The position numbers and the translations under genes were made by a program. Below the pieces are notes generated by a model. The model had not been told where the DNA came from. It did no database searches and saw nothing but the letters and a program-made list of their open reading frames with translations. Positions 44,759 to 53,066 of a DNA stretch of 64,000 nt are shown here, piece after piece; the stretch's first letter is position 1, and every line of letters starts with the position of its first letter. This DNA is from Chryseobacterium aahli (GTDB lineage Bacteria; Bacteroidota; Bacteroidia; Flavobacteriales; Weeksellaceae): positions 1 to 64,000 of the forward strand of contig NZ_JALDNB010000004.1 in NCBI RefSeq assembly GCF_022699665.1. The letters run 5' to 3'.

Positions 44759-45754
44759 ATGAAGATCAATTTTGAACACCATCAGACAGCCCATTGCGAA
44801 AACGGTGTTGCCTCCAATTTACTTCTCAACAGAGGTTTAAAACTCAGCGAACCCATGATTTTCGGAATCGGTTCCGGATTATTTTTCGTGTATTTGCCTT
44901 TCTTAAAAGTAAATTTTGCGCCAGGTTTCAGCTACCGTCCGATGCCGGGAGCCATTTTCAGCAAAGCGGCAAAAAGACTGGGCATTAAAATCAAAAGAAT
45001 TAAATTTTCAAACCCAAAAGAAGCGCAGGCTGCTTTAGAGAAAAATTTAGAACAAAATATACCAACAGGTCTGCAAGTAGGCGTTTTCAACTTGACTTAT
45101 TTTCCTGAAGAATATAAATTTCATTTCAACGCCCACAATCTTGTAGTTTACGGAAAAGAAGACGGGAAATTCCTTATCAGCGACCCTGTAATGGATTTTG
45201 CCACAACTTTGACCGAAGCTGAACTGGAAAAAGTTCGTTACGCAAAAGGTGCATTGGCACCGAAAGGGCATATGTATTTTCCGACACATATTCCGGAAAA
45301 TGTAAACTTGGAAGAAGCTATTAAAAAAGGAATTAAAGATACCTGCAAAAATATGTTGGCTCCCGTTCCGATTATCGGTGTAAAAGCAATGCGATGGGTA
45401 GCAAAAAGCATCCCGAAATGGGCGGAGAAAAAAGGCACGAAAGTGACCAATCATTACCTCGGACAATTAATCAGAATGCAGGAAGAAATCGGTACCGGCG
45501 GTGGCGGATTTAGGTTTATTTATGGTGCTTTTTTACAGGAAGCTGCTGTGATTCTTAAAAATGATGAGCTAAAGGAATTATCCAAAGAAATTACCGCAAT
45601 CGGTGACCTTTGGAGAGATTTTGCTGTCGATATTGCACGAGTTTACAAAAACAGAAATTCGAAAAGCGATATTTACAATCAGCTTTCAAAATCGATGCTC
45701 CATATTGCTGATTTGGAGGAAGCGTTTTATAAAAAACTGAGAAAAGCGATATAG
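44759..45754 (+). CDS. BtrH N-terminal domain protein, possible acyltransferase
   Basis: A 331-residue protein related to the BtrH N-terminal and DUF4872-type domains. BtrH itself moves an acyl group from an ACP to an amine in butirosin biosynthesis. The opening HHQTAHCENGVASNLLLNRG has Cys13 next to His12, in the position of a thiol nucleophile, and HNLVVYGKEDGKFLISDPVMDF near 130-150 carries the expected His/Asp. The C-terminal third is helical. In this cluster it may transfer the aryl polyene chain from the ACP onto the resorcinol (inference). It directly precedes the ABC transporter genes. Confidence 0.7.
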   Translation: MKINFEHHQTAHCENGVASNLLLNRGLKLSEPMIFGIGSGLFFVYLPFLKVNFAPGFSYRPMPGAIFSKAAKRLGIKIKRIKFSNPKEAQAALEKNLEQNIPTGLQVGVFNLTYFPEEYKFHFNAHNLVVYGKEDGKFLISDPVMDFATTLTEAELEKVRYAKGALAPKGHMYFPTHIPENVNLEEAIKKGIKDTCKNMLAPVPIIGVKAMRWVAKSIPKWAEKKGTKVTNHYLGQLIRMQEEIGTGGGGFRFIYGAFLQEAAVILKNDELKELSKEITAIGDLWRDFAVDIARVYKNRNSKSDIYNQLSKSMLHIADLEEAFYKKLRKAI

Positions 45755-45755
45755 T

Positions 45756-46508
45756 TTGGAGAATATCATCGAAATAAAAAATCTGTACAAGAAATACAAA
45801 AACTCGGAAGACTTTTCGGTTAATGATATTTCTTTGAACATCGATAAAAACGAAATCTATGGAATTCTCGGTCCCAACGGAGCGGGAAAAACCACGCTGA
45901 TTTCTATGCTTTCAGGTTTAATCAAACCAACCTCAGGAAGTTTTACCATCAACGGATTGTCGCCTAAAAAAGATGGTTCGAAAATCAAACAAATCATCGG
46001 CGTTGTTCCTCAGGAATATGCGCTCTACCCGACTCTGACCGCGAAAGAAAACCTTTTGTTCTTCGGAAGTTTGTATGGTTTGAAGAACAATTATCTTCAC
46101 AAAGCCATCGATGAAGCTCTAGAATTAATGGGTTTAACGAAATTTGCCCATAAAAAAGTCGACCAGTTTTCAGGCGGAATGAAACGCCGTTGCAATCTGA
46201 TTGCCGGAACGCTTCACAATCCGAAAGTTCTGTTTCTGGACGAGCCGACGGTTGGCGTTGATGTTCAGTCGAAAAAAGCGATTATCGATTATCTTTTAGA
46301 TTTAAATAAAAAAGGCACATGCATTATTTACACCTCTCATCACTTATCGGAAGCTGAGGAATTCTGTACAAAAATTGCCATTATCGACCACGGAAAAATC
46401 CATGCGACAGGAACGCCGGAAGAATTGGTGGAAAAAGTTGCAAATGCGGAAAACTTGGAGGATGTTTTCATTTCATTAACCGGAAAAGAATTGAGAGATG
46501 TTGTATAA
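45756..46508 (+). CDS. ABC transporter ATP-binding protein
   Basis: The ATPase of a two-gene exporter, 250 residues. The start is a TTG two bases after the upstream stop. Walker A is GPNGAGKT (39-46), the signature is SGGMKRR (139-145), and Walker B is LFLDEPT (159-165). The H-loop follows in YTSHHLSEAEE. It is of the DrrA/CcmA type paired with ABC-2 permeases. It is predicted to move the pigment or a precursor across the inner membrane together with the next gene, which it overlaps by 11 bases. Confidence 0.9.
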   Translation: MENIIEIKNLYKKYKNSEDFSVNDISLNIDKNEIYGILGPNGAGKTTLISMLSGLIKPTSGSFTINGLSPKKDGSKIKQIIGVVPQEYALYPTLTAKENLLFFGSLYGLKNNYLHKAIDEALELMGLTKFAHKKVDQFSGGMKRRCNLIAGTLHNPKVLFLDEPTVGVDVQSKKAIIDYLLDLNKKGTCIIYTSHHLSEAEEFCTKIAIIDHGKIHATGTPEELVEKVANAENLEDVFISLTGKELRDVV

Positions 46509-47760
46509 ATTGTGGAGAAGTTTCATCAAGGAAATTCAGTTACTGAAAAGAGATTCGGGAGGAATTGTCATTATTTTTCTAATGCCTTTGTTATTGATTA
46601 TTACAATCACTTTAATTCAGGATTCGACATTCAAAAATCTGGAAGGTTCAAAAATTCCAATTATTTTCATCGATAATGATAAATCTGAAGTTTCCAAAGT
46701 CATTAAAAAAGAACTGGAAACCAGCAAAACATTTGAACTCGTTACCGATTATAACGAAAAATCGGCAGAGAAAGCTGTGTTTACGGGAGATTATCAGCTG
46801 GCCATCGTTATTCCGGAAAATTTAACGAAAGATTTAAATTCAAATATCGATTCTAAAGTTCAGACCGTCGTAAGCTCGTTTGGTTTGGAAACCGATTCTA
46901 CGGCGACAAAAGCTGTGGCTTCAAAAACGAAAGACATTCATCTCTATTTCGACCCTGCAACCAACGCCGGTTTCAAAAATTCTGTGATGAATGCCATCAA
47001 CAAAATGGTTTTCGAAATCGAGAATAAAAAAATATACAAAGCCTTCCAAGACCAACTCGGAACAACGGAAGACCTTGAAAATAAAAGCTTGATTACCTTC
47101 AAAGAAATCACACCGAACAAAGGAAAACTAGATGTAATTCCGAATTCCGTTCAGCATAACGTTCCAGCCTGGGCATTATTTGCTATTTTCTTTATTGTAG
47201 TGCCACTTTCCATTAATTTAGTCAAAGAAAAAAGTCAGGGAACGAGCGTGAGAGTTCGCGTGAGCCCGACGCCGTATTACATTCATATTTTAGGAAAAAC
47301 ATTTACCTATCTCATCATCTGCGTCATCCAGTTTTTGCTGATGGTTGCAGTGGGCATCTGGCTTTTCCCGCTAATGGACTTGCCTCAATTTGATGTTTCC
47401 GGAAAAATGCTTCATCTACTTATTGTCACTCTTTTTGCAGGATTGGCAGCGATTGGATTTGGAGTATTAATAGGAACAATGTCCAATACTCAGGAACAGT
47501 CGGCTCCATTTGGAGCGACTTCGGTGGTAGTTTTGGCAGCGATTGGCGGAATCTGGGTTCCCGTTTTCCTGATGCCTGAATTTATGCAGAAAATTGCGCA
47601 GTTTTCCCCGATGAATTGGGGACTGAATGCGTATTACGATATTATTTTAAGAAACAGCGGCATTGGCGAAATTGCTAAGGAACTGATTTTCTTATTTTTA
47701 TTTTATATTGCGATGGTAACCATCTCTTTACTATATGAACGGAAACAAAATGCAGTCTAA
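46498..47760 (+). CDS. ABC-2 type permease
   Basis: The membrane subunit of the exporter, 420 residues. One helix near the N-terminus (GGIVIIFLMPLLLIITITLI) is followed by a periplasmic domain of about 180 residues, and then by five helices from residue 220 on (WALFAIFFIVVPLSINLV onwards). This is the ABC-2 layout of YhgE/DrrB-like proteins with an extended loop. It overlaps both its neighbours and belongs to the same operon. Confidence 0.88.
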   Translation: MLYKLWRSFIKEIQLLKRDSGGIVIIFLMPLLLIITITLIQDSTFKNLEGSKIPIIFIDNDKSEVSKVIKKELETSKTFELVTDYNEKSAEKAVFTGDYQLAIVIPENLTKDLNSNIDSKVQTVVSSFGLETDSTATKAVASKTKDIHLYFDPATNAGFKNSVMNAINKMVFEIENKKIYKAFQDQLGTTEDLENKSLITFKEITPNKGKLDVIPNSVQHNVPAWALFAIFFIVVPLSINLVKEKSQGTSVRVRVSPTPYYIHILGKTFTYLIICVIQFLLMVAVGIWLFPLMDLPQFDVSGKMLHLLIVTLFAGLAAIGFGVLIGTMSNTQEQSAPFGATSVVVLAAIGGIWVPVFLMPEFMQKIAQFSPMNWGLNAYYDIILRNSGIGEIAKELIFLFLFYIAMVTISLLYERKQNAV

Positions 47761-48172
47761 AGAAAACTTAACTTGTACCGAAGAAATACGCGTACGATTC
47801 AATGAGACAGACCCGCTGGGCATCGTGTGGCATGGGCATTACATAGTGTATTTTGAAGACGGAAGAGAGGCTTTCGGAAGACAGCACGGCTTGACCTATC
47901 TCGACATTCAGAAAGCAGGATTTGTAACACCGATTGTGAAAAGTACCTGCGAACACTTTCTTCCTTTGAAATATGGAGAAACATTCAATATCGTGACGAC
48001 TTTTGTGAATTCTGTTTCTGCGAAATTGATTTATAAATACGAGATTTTTAATAAGAATAATAAATTGGTTTGTAGCGGAGAAACCATTCAGGTTTTTCTG
48101 GATTCTGAAAATAATTTATGCCTTTACAATCCGGAGTTTTTCCAAACCTGGAAAGATAAAATGGGATTATGA
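47735..48172 (+). CDS. Hotdog acyl-ACP/CoA thioesterase
   Basis: A 4HBT-type hotdog thioesterase of 145 residues (or 140 if it starts at the Met at 47750). The active-site loop is RVRFNETDPLGIVWHGHYIVYFEDGREAFGR, with the Asp and the GHY-type helix cap. It overlaps the ABC permease gene by up to 26 bases, and the following ketosynthase by four, so it is part of the APE operon. It may release aryl polyene acids from the ACP or edit stalled chains. Confidence 0.8.
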   Translation: MNGNKMQSKENLTCTEEIRVRFNETDPLGIVWHGHYIVYFEDGREAFGRQHGLTYLDIQKAGFVTPIVKSTCEHFLPLKYGETFNIVTTFVNSVSAKLIYKYEIFNKNNKLVCSGETIQVFLDSENNLCLYNPEFFQTWKDKMGL

Positions 48173-49347
48173 TGAACGAGGTTTACATTACAGATTACAA
48201 CTGCGTCACACCTTTAGGTTTTGATGTTGAATCAAATTGGAAGGCACTTTTGGAAGGGAAATCCGGTGTCGCTTTGTATAAAATCATAGACAATCACGAC
48301 GCTTTTTTTGTTTCTAAAATTGATTCTGAAAAATTGGAAGAGGAATTTAATAGATTCTTTGACTCCGCTCAGAGTGACAATGAAAATTTCACGAGACTTG
48401 AAAAAATGTTTTTGCTGAGCCTGAGACCTTTGGTAGAAAGACATGAAATTTCAGATGAAACAGCTTTTATTCTTTCAACAACAAAAGGAAATATCAGTTT
48501 ATTAAAAAACGAAACCACTTTACCAGAAGGCGTTTACCTTTCAAAATTAGCTCAAAAACTAGCTGATTTTTTTGGATTTAAAACCAAACCAATTGTCGTT
48601 TCCAATGCTTGTGTTTCTGGCGTAATGGCGATTTCTGTGGCAAAGAATATGATTCAGGTAGGAAAATACAAAAATGCATTTGTAGTCGCAGGAGACGAGA
48701 TTTCTGAGTTTGTGATTTCGGGTTTTAATTCGTTTCAAGCGATTGCAAGTGAACCTTGCAAACCTTACGATAAAAATCGAAACGGAATTAATTTGGGCGA
48801 AGCGACGGCAGCAGTTTATATCACGGGTCATTGCGAAGAACAAAGTGACGAAGCAACCTCACAAAACGAAAAATTTAAGTTTAAAGTTTTAGGCGATTCA
48901 TCGATTAATGATGCTAATCATATTTCCGGACCATCGAGAACTGGCGACGGGTTATTTGCTAGTGTTCAAAATGCTATGAAAGAAGCAAATGTTTCATCAG
49001 AACAAATTGATTTCATTTCTGCTCACGGAACAGCAACACTGTACAACGACGAAATGGAAGCAATCGCCTTCAACAGAATTGGTTTGCAGAATGTCCCCTT
49101 GAACAGTATGAAAGGCTATTACGGACATTGTCTTGGAGCATCTGGTTTGCTGGAAAGTATTATTTCAATGGAATCTGCTTTGAACAATATTTTGATTCCG
49201 TCTAAAAACTTCGAAGAAATGGGCGTTTCTCAGGATTTGAATATTATTAAAGAAAATCAATCGGCAGAAATTAGATACATTCTGAAAACAGCTTCTGGTT
49301 TTGGTGGATGTAATGCGGCGATAGTATTACAAATTGAATCTTTATAA
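48169..49347 (+). CDS. Beta-ketoacyl-ACP synthase with repeat-derived insert
   Basis: A FabF/KAS II-type ketosynthase of 392 residues. The triad is complete: Cys148 in VVSNACVSGVM, His286 in SAHGTATLYND and His320 in YYGHCLGASG. It would elongate the aryl polyene chain. Compared with the FabF-like enzyme at 51870, it has about ten extra residues after the AAVYITG strand. They read HCEEQSDEATS (221-231) and derive from a known type of dispersed repeat (see that entry). The lengths and the triad on both sides suggest that the protein is still active. It is coupled by a four-base overlap to the thioesterase. Confidence 0.85.
   Translation: MMNEVYITDYNCVTPLGFDVESNWKALLEGKSGVALYKIIDNHDAFFVSKIDSEKLEEEFNRFFDSAQSDNENFTRLEKMFLLSLRPLVERHEISDETAFILSTTKGNISLLKNETTLPEGVYLSKLAQKLADFFGFKTKPIVVSNACVSGVMAISVAKNMIQVGKYKNAFVVAGDEISEFVISGFNSFQAIASEPCKPYDKNRNGINLGEATAAVYITGHCEEQSDEATSQNEKFKFKVLGDSSINDANHISGPSRTGDGLFASVQNAMKEANVSSEQIDFISAHGTATLYNDEMEAIAFNRIGLQNVPLNSMKGYYGHCLGASGLLESIISMESALNNILIPSKNFEEMGVSQDLNIIKENQSAEIRYILKTASGFGGCNAAIVLQIESL
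48827..48861 (+). repeat. Dispersed repeat segment inside a ketosynthase gene
   Basis: GTCATTGCGAAGAACAAAGT, continuing GACGAAGCAACCTCA, is a 35-base variant of the widespread bacterial repeat GTCATTGCGAG-GACGAAGCAATCTCA. Here it is in frame and gives the peptide G-HCEEQSDEATS. Confidence 0.75.
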
Positions 49348-49441
49348 AAAGTTTATTTCTAAATCATTAACTATTGCAAAATTCTTATATTTTATGTTAA
49401 GGAAAATTCTATTTTTTAATGGGGTTATACAAACTTTTGAA

Positions 49442-49449
49442 TATATTTG
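49442..49449 (+). promoter_or_regulatory. -7 box of the lipoprotein gene
   Basis: TATATTTG, 19 bases before the ATG at 49468, which supports that start. Confidence 0.4.
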
Positions 49450-49467
49450 TCTATAATAAAAATTTCT

Positions 49468-50376
49468 ATGAATTCTAAAATTTTCACATTTTTGTTATTG
49501 GCTTTTATTGTCTTTTTCAATAATTCGTGTTCAAATGGAGATGAAGTACAAACAACTCCAACCAATACTAGTTTGCAGAATCCTACTCAGAATTCCAATA
49601 AAATATTGAAATTTATTAAATCTACTGATAATAATCCTACACATTACTTTCAAAATTCTAATGGCAAAATAGTTTTATGGAATACTAGTTACAATAACAA
49701 TTACAATGCGACTATACACTCGGTAACCTATAATTCAATGGGTAAAATTGATAAAATATCAATTTCTAATTCCTCCTCTATTAATTATTATGAAGCACAA
49801 TTTAAATATAACAACAATTTGCTTTCAGAAATTGTATATCTACACAAAGATACAAATGGCAATTTCTTGCTAAACACAAGTTACACTGTTCAGTATAAAA
49901 ATTCTAAAATATATCGTCTTATCAGAACCACTTATAATACACCACAAGATTATATAAACGACACTCTAAACAACTGTAATATAACGGAATTAGAATTTTC
50001 TGGTGAAAACGTAACAAAAGCAACTTTTATTACAGGACAATATAGTAAAGCTACAGGAGTGATTAATGCTGAATCTTATGCATACTTTACAAGATTATAC
50101 ACTTACAATGATTCGATAATTAACCCTTATTCTACATTTCCGATAGAATTCCAAGCCTACTTAGCACACTTAAGTCTTGAAAATAGCGAGTATAGTGTCG
50201 ATTATTTTTCAAAAAATGCAAAAAATGGCTTAACAACTTATGTACTACAGTCATTATTTTCAAATTATTATTTTAATTACGAAACTGATATAAGTTTAAA
50301 TGGATTGCCAAATAAAATTGGCTCAAATAATGGAAATTTTGGAAGCAAAGCAACTTTTGAATATGATTCTTTTTAA
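49468..50376 (+). CDS. Lipoprotein of unknown function
   Basis: A 302-residue predicted lipoprotein. The start is the ATG at 49468: it gives the signal peptide MNSKIFTFLLLAFIVFFNNSC with the lipobox Cys. A longer reading from an upstream TTG would overlap the promoter. The rest is Asn/Ser/Tyr-rich with strand repeats (YNSMGKIDKISI, FKYNNNLLSEIVYLH), of the kind found in RHS/YD-like flavobacterial surface lipoproteins. No enzymatic motif. Base composition is more AT-rich than its neighbours. It has its own promoter and interrupts the otherwise dense APE operon, which suggests a later insertion. Confidence 0.65.
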   Translation: MNSKIFTFLLLAFIVFFNNSCSNGDEVQTTPTNTSLQNPTQNSNKILKFIKSTDNNPTHYFQNSNGKIVLWNTSYNNNYNATIHSVTYNSMGKIDKISISNSSSINYYEAQFKYNNNLLSEIVYLHKDTNGNFLLNTSYTVQYKNSKIYRLIRTTYNTPQDYINDTLNNCNITELEFSGENVTKATFITGQYSKATGVINAESYAYFTRLYTYNDSIINPYSTFPIEFQAYLAHLSLENSEYSVDYFSKNAKNGLTTYVLQSLFSNYYFNYETDISLNGLPNKIGSNNGNFGSKATFEYDSF

Positions 50377-50899
50377 GATTTAAAAATTATAAATTTATTT
50401 AAAATTCGATTAGTATTAAATTTTTTATTGATATTAAAAAACATAAAAACATCACTTTGATACAACTTCTTTTTATAATTTGCTGAAGGGGATGAAGCAC
50501 CATAGCCACAATATGGAGATTTACACATAACCTACTCTAAACATAAAAATTGAAACAGTTTAGTGTGGTGGTTTACCGTCATTCCGGACTAAAAAAAACA
50601 TTTTTTTGTTTAGTAGAATTGAGAATAATAGAAATTGAGAATTTTTGTTATTTTACAAAAGAAGATAATCAATTTTAATGTTTTAAAACCCAGTGTTAAT
50701 TTACATGTAAAGAAGCTAAAGAAATAAAAACATGGAGTGTTGAGAAAAGAAGCTAAACTATGAAAATTTATCTATTCTTGTAAGTTATTTATTAGATGAT
50801 AAATATCATTTATTAAAATAAAATCTTCTAGTCTATAGCCTTGAAAATTAACCCTTCAAAAATCAATATTGACATACTGCCTAATAGATACACCAGTAA
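50377..50899. other. Gap of about 520 bases without a gene
   Basis: This is the longest non-coding gap inside the APE block. No open frame or RNA motif is visible in either strand. A GC-richer stretch near 50560-50595 (GTGGTTTACCGTCATTCCGG) looks like a remnant of foreign DNA, but cannot be assigned. The last 100 bases should contain a promoter for the next gene, though no perfect -7 box is seen. Confidence 0.5.
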
Positions 50900-51439
50900 A
50901 TGAAAAAACTTCACGTTTGCACTATTGAAAATGCTCAGATTATTCTTAATCATAAAATCATTTTTGAATCGGAATTATCTTCTTTCTCAGATTTCGCCAA
51001 AGAAGCTTATACAATCTTAGAACTGAGTTATCCAAAATTTCATAAAATGGATAACCTCAGCAAACTGGCCTTTCTCGCTTCGGAAATGATTCTGAAAAAC
51101 GACGACCACAGTAAAACTGCCTTGGTTTTCGCCAACAAATCCTCAAGTCTAGACACCGATTTTAAATATCAGGAAAGTATTAATTCTCAGGAAAATTATT
51201 TCCCGAGTCCTGCCGTTTTTGTATACACTTTACCTAACATTTGCGTTGGCGAAATCAGCATTAAACATAAAATGCAGACTGAAAATGCCTTTTTCGTCTT
51301 GGATGAATTTGATGAAGAGTTTTTAAACTCATACGCGGCACAGATTCTGCAATCAGGGAAAGCTGAAAAAGTCTTGTGCGGCTGGGTCGAACTATATCAG
51401 GAAAGTTATAAAGCTTTTGTATATTTGCTGACTACGTAA
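50900..51439 (+). CDS. Truncated ketosynthase-like protein without active site
   Basis: A 179-residue protein related to the first half of beta-ketoacyl synthases. It has [38 protein letters not shown] and [21 protein letters not shown], corresponding to KAS strands up to the nucleophile. No TACSS-like nucleophile motif and no HGTxTP or GHxxG follow, so it cannot condense by itself. It may be a structural or accessory subunit. It stands directly before the ACP gene, so an interaction with ACP or the ketosynthases is plausible (inference). Confidence 0.65.
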   Translation: MKKLHVCTIENAQIILNHKIIFESELSSFSDFAKEAYTILELSYPKFHKMDNLSKLAFLASEMILKNDDHSKTALVFANKSSSLDTDFKYQESINSQENYFPSPAVFVYTLPNICVGEISIKHKMQTENAFFVLDEFDEEFLNSYAAQILQSGKAEKVLCGWVELYQESYKAFVYLLTT

Positions 51440-51530
51440 TTTAACAATATAACAGCATAACAATGTAACAATACTATTCAGTCTCAATTGGTAAATTAGT
51501 ACTTTGATACATTGGTAAATTTTTAAAAAA
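51440..51530. repeat. CAATGTAACAAT-type intergenic repeat, copy 1
   Basis: A left half of units like AACAATGTAACAAT, and a right half with TTGATACATTGG, form an imperfect inverted repeat filling the gap before the ACP start. Confidence 0.6.
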
Positions 51531-51788
51531 ATGGAAGATTTAAAATTAGAATTAAAAAACAAAATCATAGAAGTTCTTAATCTTGAAGACGTTGCAATAG
51601 AAGAAATCAAAGACACAGATCCATTATTTGGTGGTGGTCTTGGATTGGACTCTATTGACGCTTTGGAATTGATTGTACTTCTTGACAAAGACTACGGAAT
51701 CAAATTATCTGACCCAAAAAAAGGAAAAGAAATCTTCCAGTCTATCGAGGTGATGGCGAAATACATCGAAGAAAACAGAACAAAATAA
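51531..51788 (+). CDS. Acyl carrier protein (APE block)
   Basis: An 85-residue acyl carrier protein. The phosphopantetheine site is GLGLDSIDALEL with Ser41. The rest is a four-helix ACP with the usual acidic surface. It carries the growing polyene chain between ketosynthase and dehydratase. It is framed on both sides by related CAATGTA-type repeats, so it is spaced from its neighbours rather than overlapping them. Confidence 0.9.
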   Translation: MEDLKLELKNKIIEVLNLEDVAIEEIKDTDPLFGGGLGLDSIDALELIVLLDKDYGIKLSDPKKGKEIFQSIEVMAKYIEENRTK

Positions 51789-51790
51789 TT

Positions 51791-51862
51791 CAATCTAACA
51801 ATGTATCAATCTGGCAATGTACCAATATTGTTACACTGTTAAATTGATACATTGGTACATTA
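51791..51862. repeat. CAATGTAACAAT-type intergenic repeat, copy 2
   Basis: AACAATGTATCAAT with TGGCAATGTACCAAT, then TTGTTACACTG and TTGATACATTGGTACATT: clear inverted halves. It lies between ACP and the next ketosynthase gene. Confidence 0.65.
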
Positions 51863-51869
51863 TTAAAAG

Positions 51870-53066
51870 ATGAGTCAAAAAATTGCCATTACAGGAATGG
51901 GCATCATTTCCTCCATTGGTAACAATGTCGAGGAAAATTTTATTTCGCTGACGACCGGTAAACACGGCATTTCAGATATCGAACTGTTTGAAACACGCCA
52001 CGCCGGAAGCATCAAAACAGGCGAGATAAAACTGTCTAATGAAGAGCTTGTTCAGAAACTTCAGCTTAATGAGGACAACAACGTTACAAGAACTGCTTTG
52101 TTGGGAATGGTCGCCGCTAAGGAAGCTGTAGAAAGTGCCGGAATTCCCGATATTAATGAATACAAAACCGGACTCATTTCCTCCACCAGCGTGGGCGGAA
52201 TGGATATTACCGAAAAATATTTCTACACCTACGAAGATTTTCCTGAAAAGCAAAAATATATCGATTCGCACGATGCCGGAAATTCATCTTTGGCGATTGC
52301 AGAATTATTAGGCTTGAAAGGAATGGTTTCTACCATCAGCACAGCCTGTTCGTCAGCCGCCAATGCGATTATGATGGGCGCAAAACTCATTAAAAACGGC
52401 GTTCTTGACCGTGTGATTGTTGGTGGAACGGATTCTCTTTCGAAGTTTACTTTGAATGGTTTTAATACGTTGATGATTCTGACGGATTCTTATAATACAC
52501 CTTTCGATAACGACAGAAAAGGTTTGAATCTGGGTGAAGCAGCAGCTTTCCTCGTTTTGGAATCTGATGAAGTAGTGAAAAAAGAAAATAAAAAAGTACT
52601 CGCTTATCTTTCGGGTTACGGAAATTCCAACGATGCGCACCACCAAACCGCTTCTTCGGAAAACGGACAAGGTGCGTTTTTAGCAATGGAAAAAGCGTTA
52701 AAAGTTTCTGGTCTAGATAAAGAAAACATCAATTATATTAACGTTCATGGAACGGCAACACCGAATAATGATTTGGCTGAAGGCATTGCAATGATTCGGG
52801 TTTTTGGCGAAAATCAGGTTCCGGAATTCAGTTCTACGAAAGCATTTACAGGTCATACTTTGGCCGCAGCAGCAGGAATTGAAGCGGTTTATTCGATTTT
52901 GGCAATGCAGAATAATGTGATTTTTCCAAATTTAAATTTTAAAACGAAAATGGAAGAATTTGATTTGACGCCGGTTACCAAACTGAAAGAGAAAAACATC
53001 AATCACGTACTTTCCAATTCATTTGGATTTGGAGGAAACTGTTCAACTTTAATTTTTTCTAAATAA
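51870..53066 (+). CDS. Beta-ketoacyl-ACP synthase II-type (FabF-like), active subunit
   Basis: A 398-residue ketosynthase with the full triad: Cys160 (TISTACSSAANA), His293 (NVHGTATPNND) and His329 (FTGHTLAAAAG). It is the catalytic half of a KS/CLF-like pair, because the next gene, which starts on its stop codon (TAATG, one-base overlap), encodes a relative lacking all three residues. It extends the aryl polyene by decarboxylative condensation with malonyl-ACP. Confidence 0.9.
   Translation: MSQKIAITGMGIISSIGNNVEENFISLTTGKHGISDIELFETRHAGSIKTGEIKLSNEELVQKLQLNEDNNVTRTALLGMVAAKEAVESAGIPDINEYKTGLISSTSVGGMDITEKYFYTYEDFPEKQKYIDSHDAGNSSLAIAELLGLKGMVSTISTACSSAANAIMMGAKLIKNGVLDRVIVGGTDSLSKFTLNGFNTLMILTDSYNTPFDNDRKGLNLGEAAAFLVLESDEVVKKENKKVLAYLSGYGNSNDAHHQTASSENGQGAFLAMEKALKVSGLDKENINYINVHGTATPNNDLAEGIAMIRVFGENQVPEFSSTKAFTGHTLAAAAGIEAVYSILAMQNNVIFPNLNFKTKMEEFDLTPVTKLKEKNINHVLSNSFGFGGNCSTLIFSK

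Noticed and set aside
45047..45466. 139-residue minus-strand frame opposite the BtrH-like gene
   Set aside because: Rich in Phe, Cys and Arg as expected from reverse reading of Lys/Glu-rich codons; no start context and no family features.
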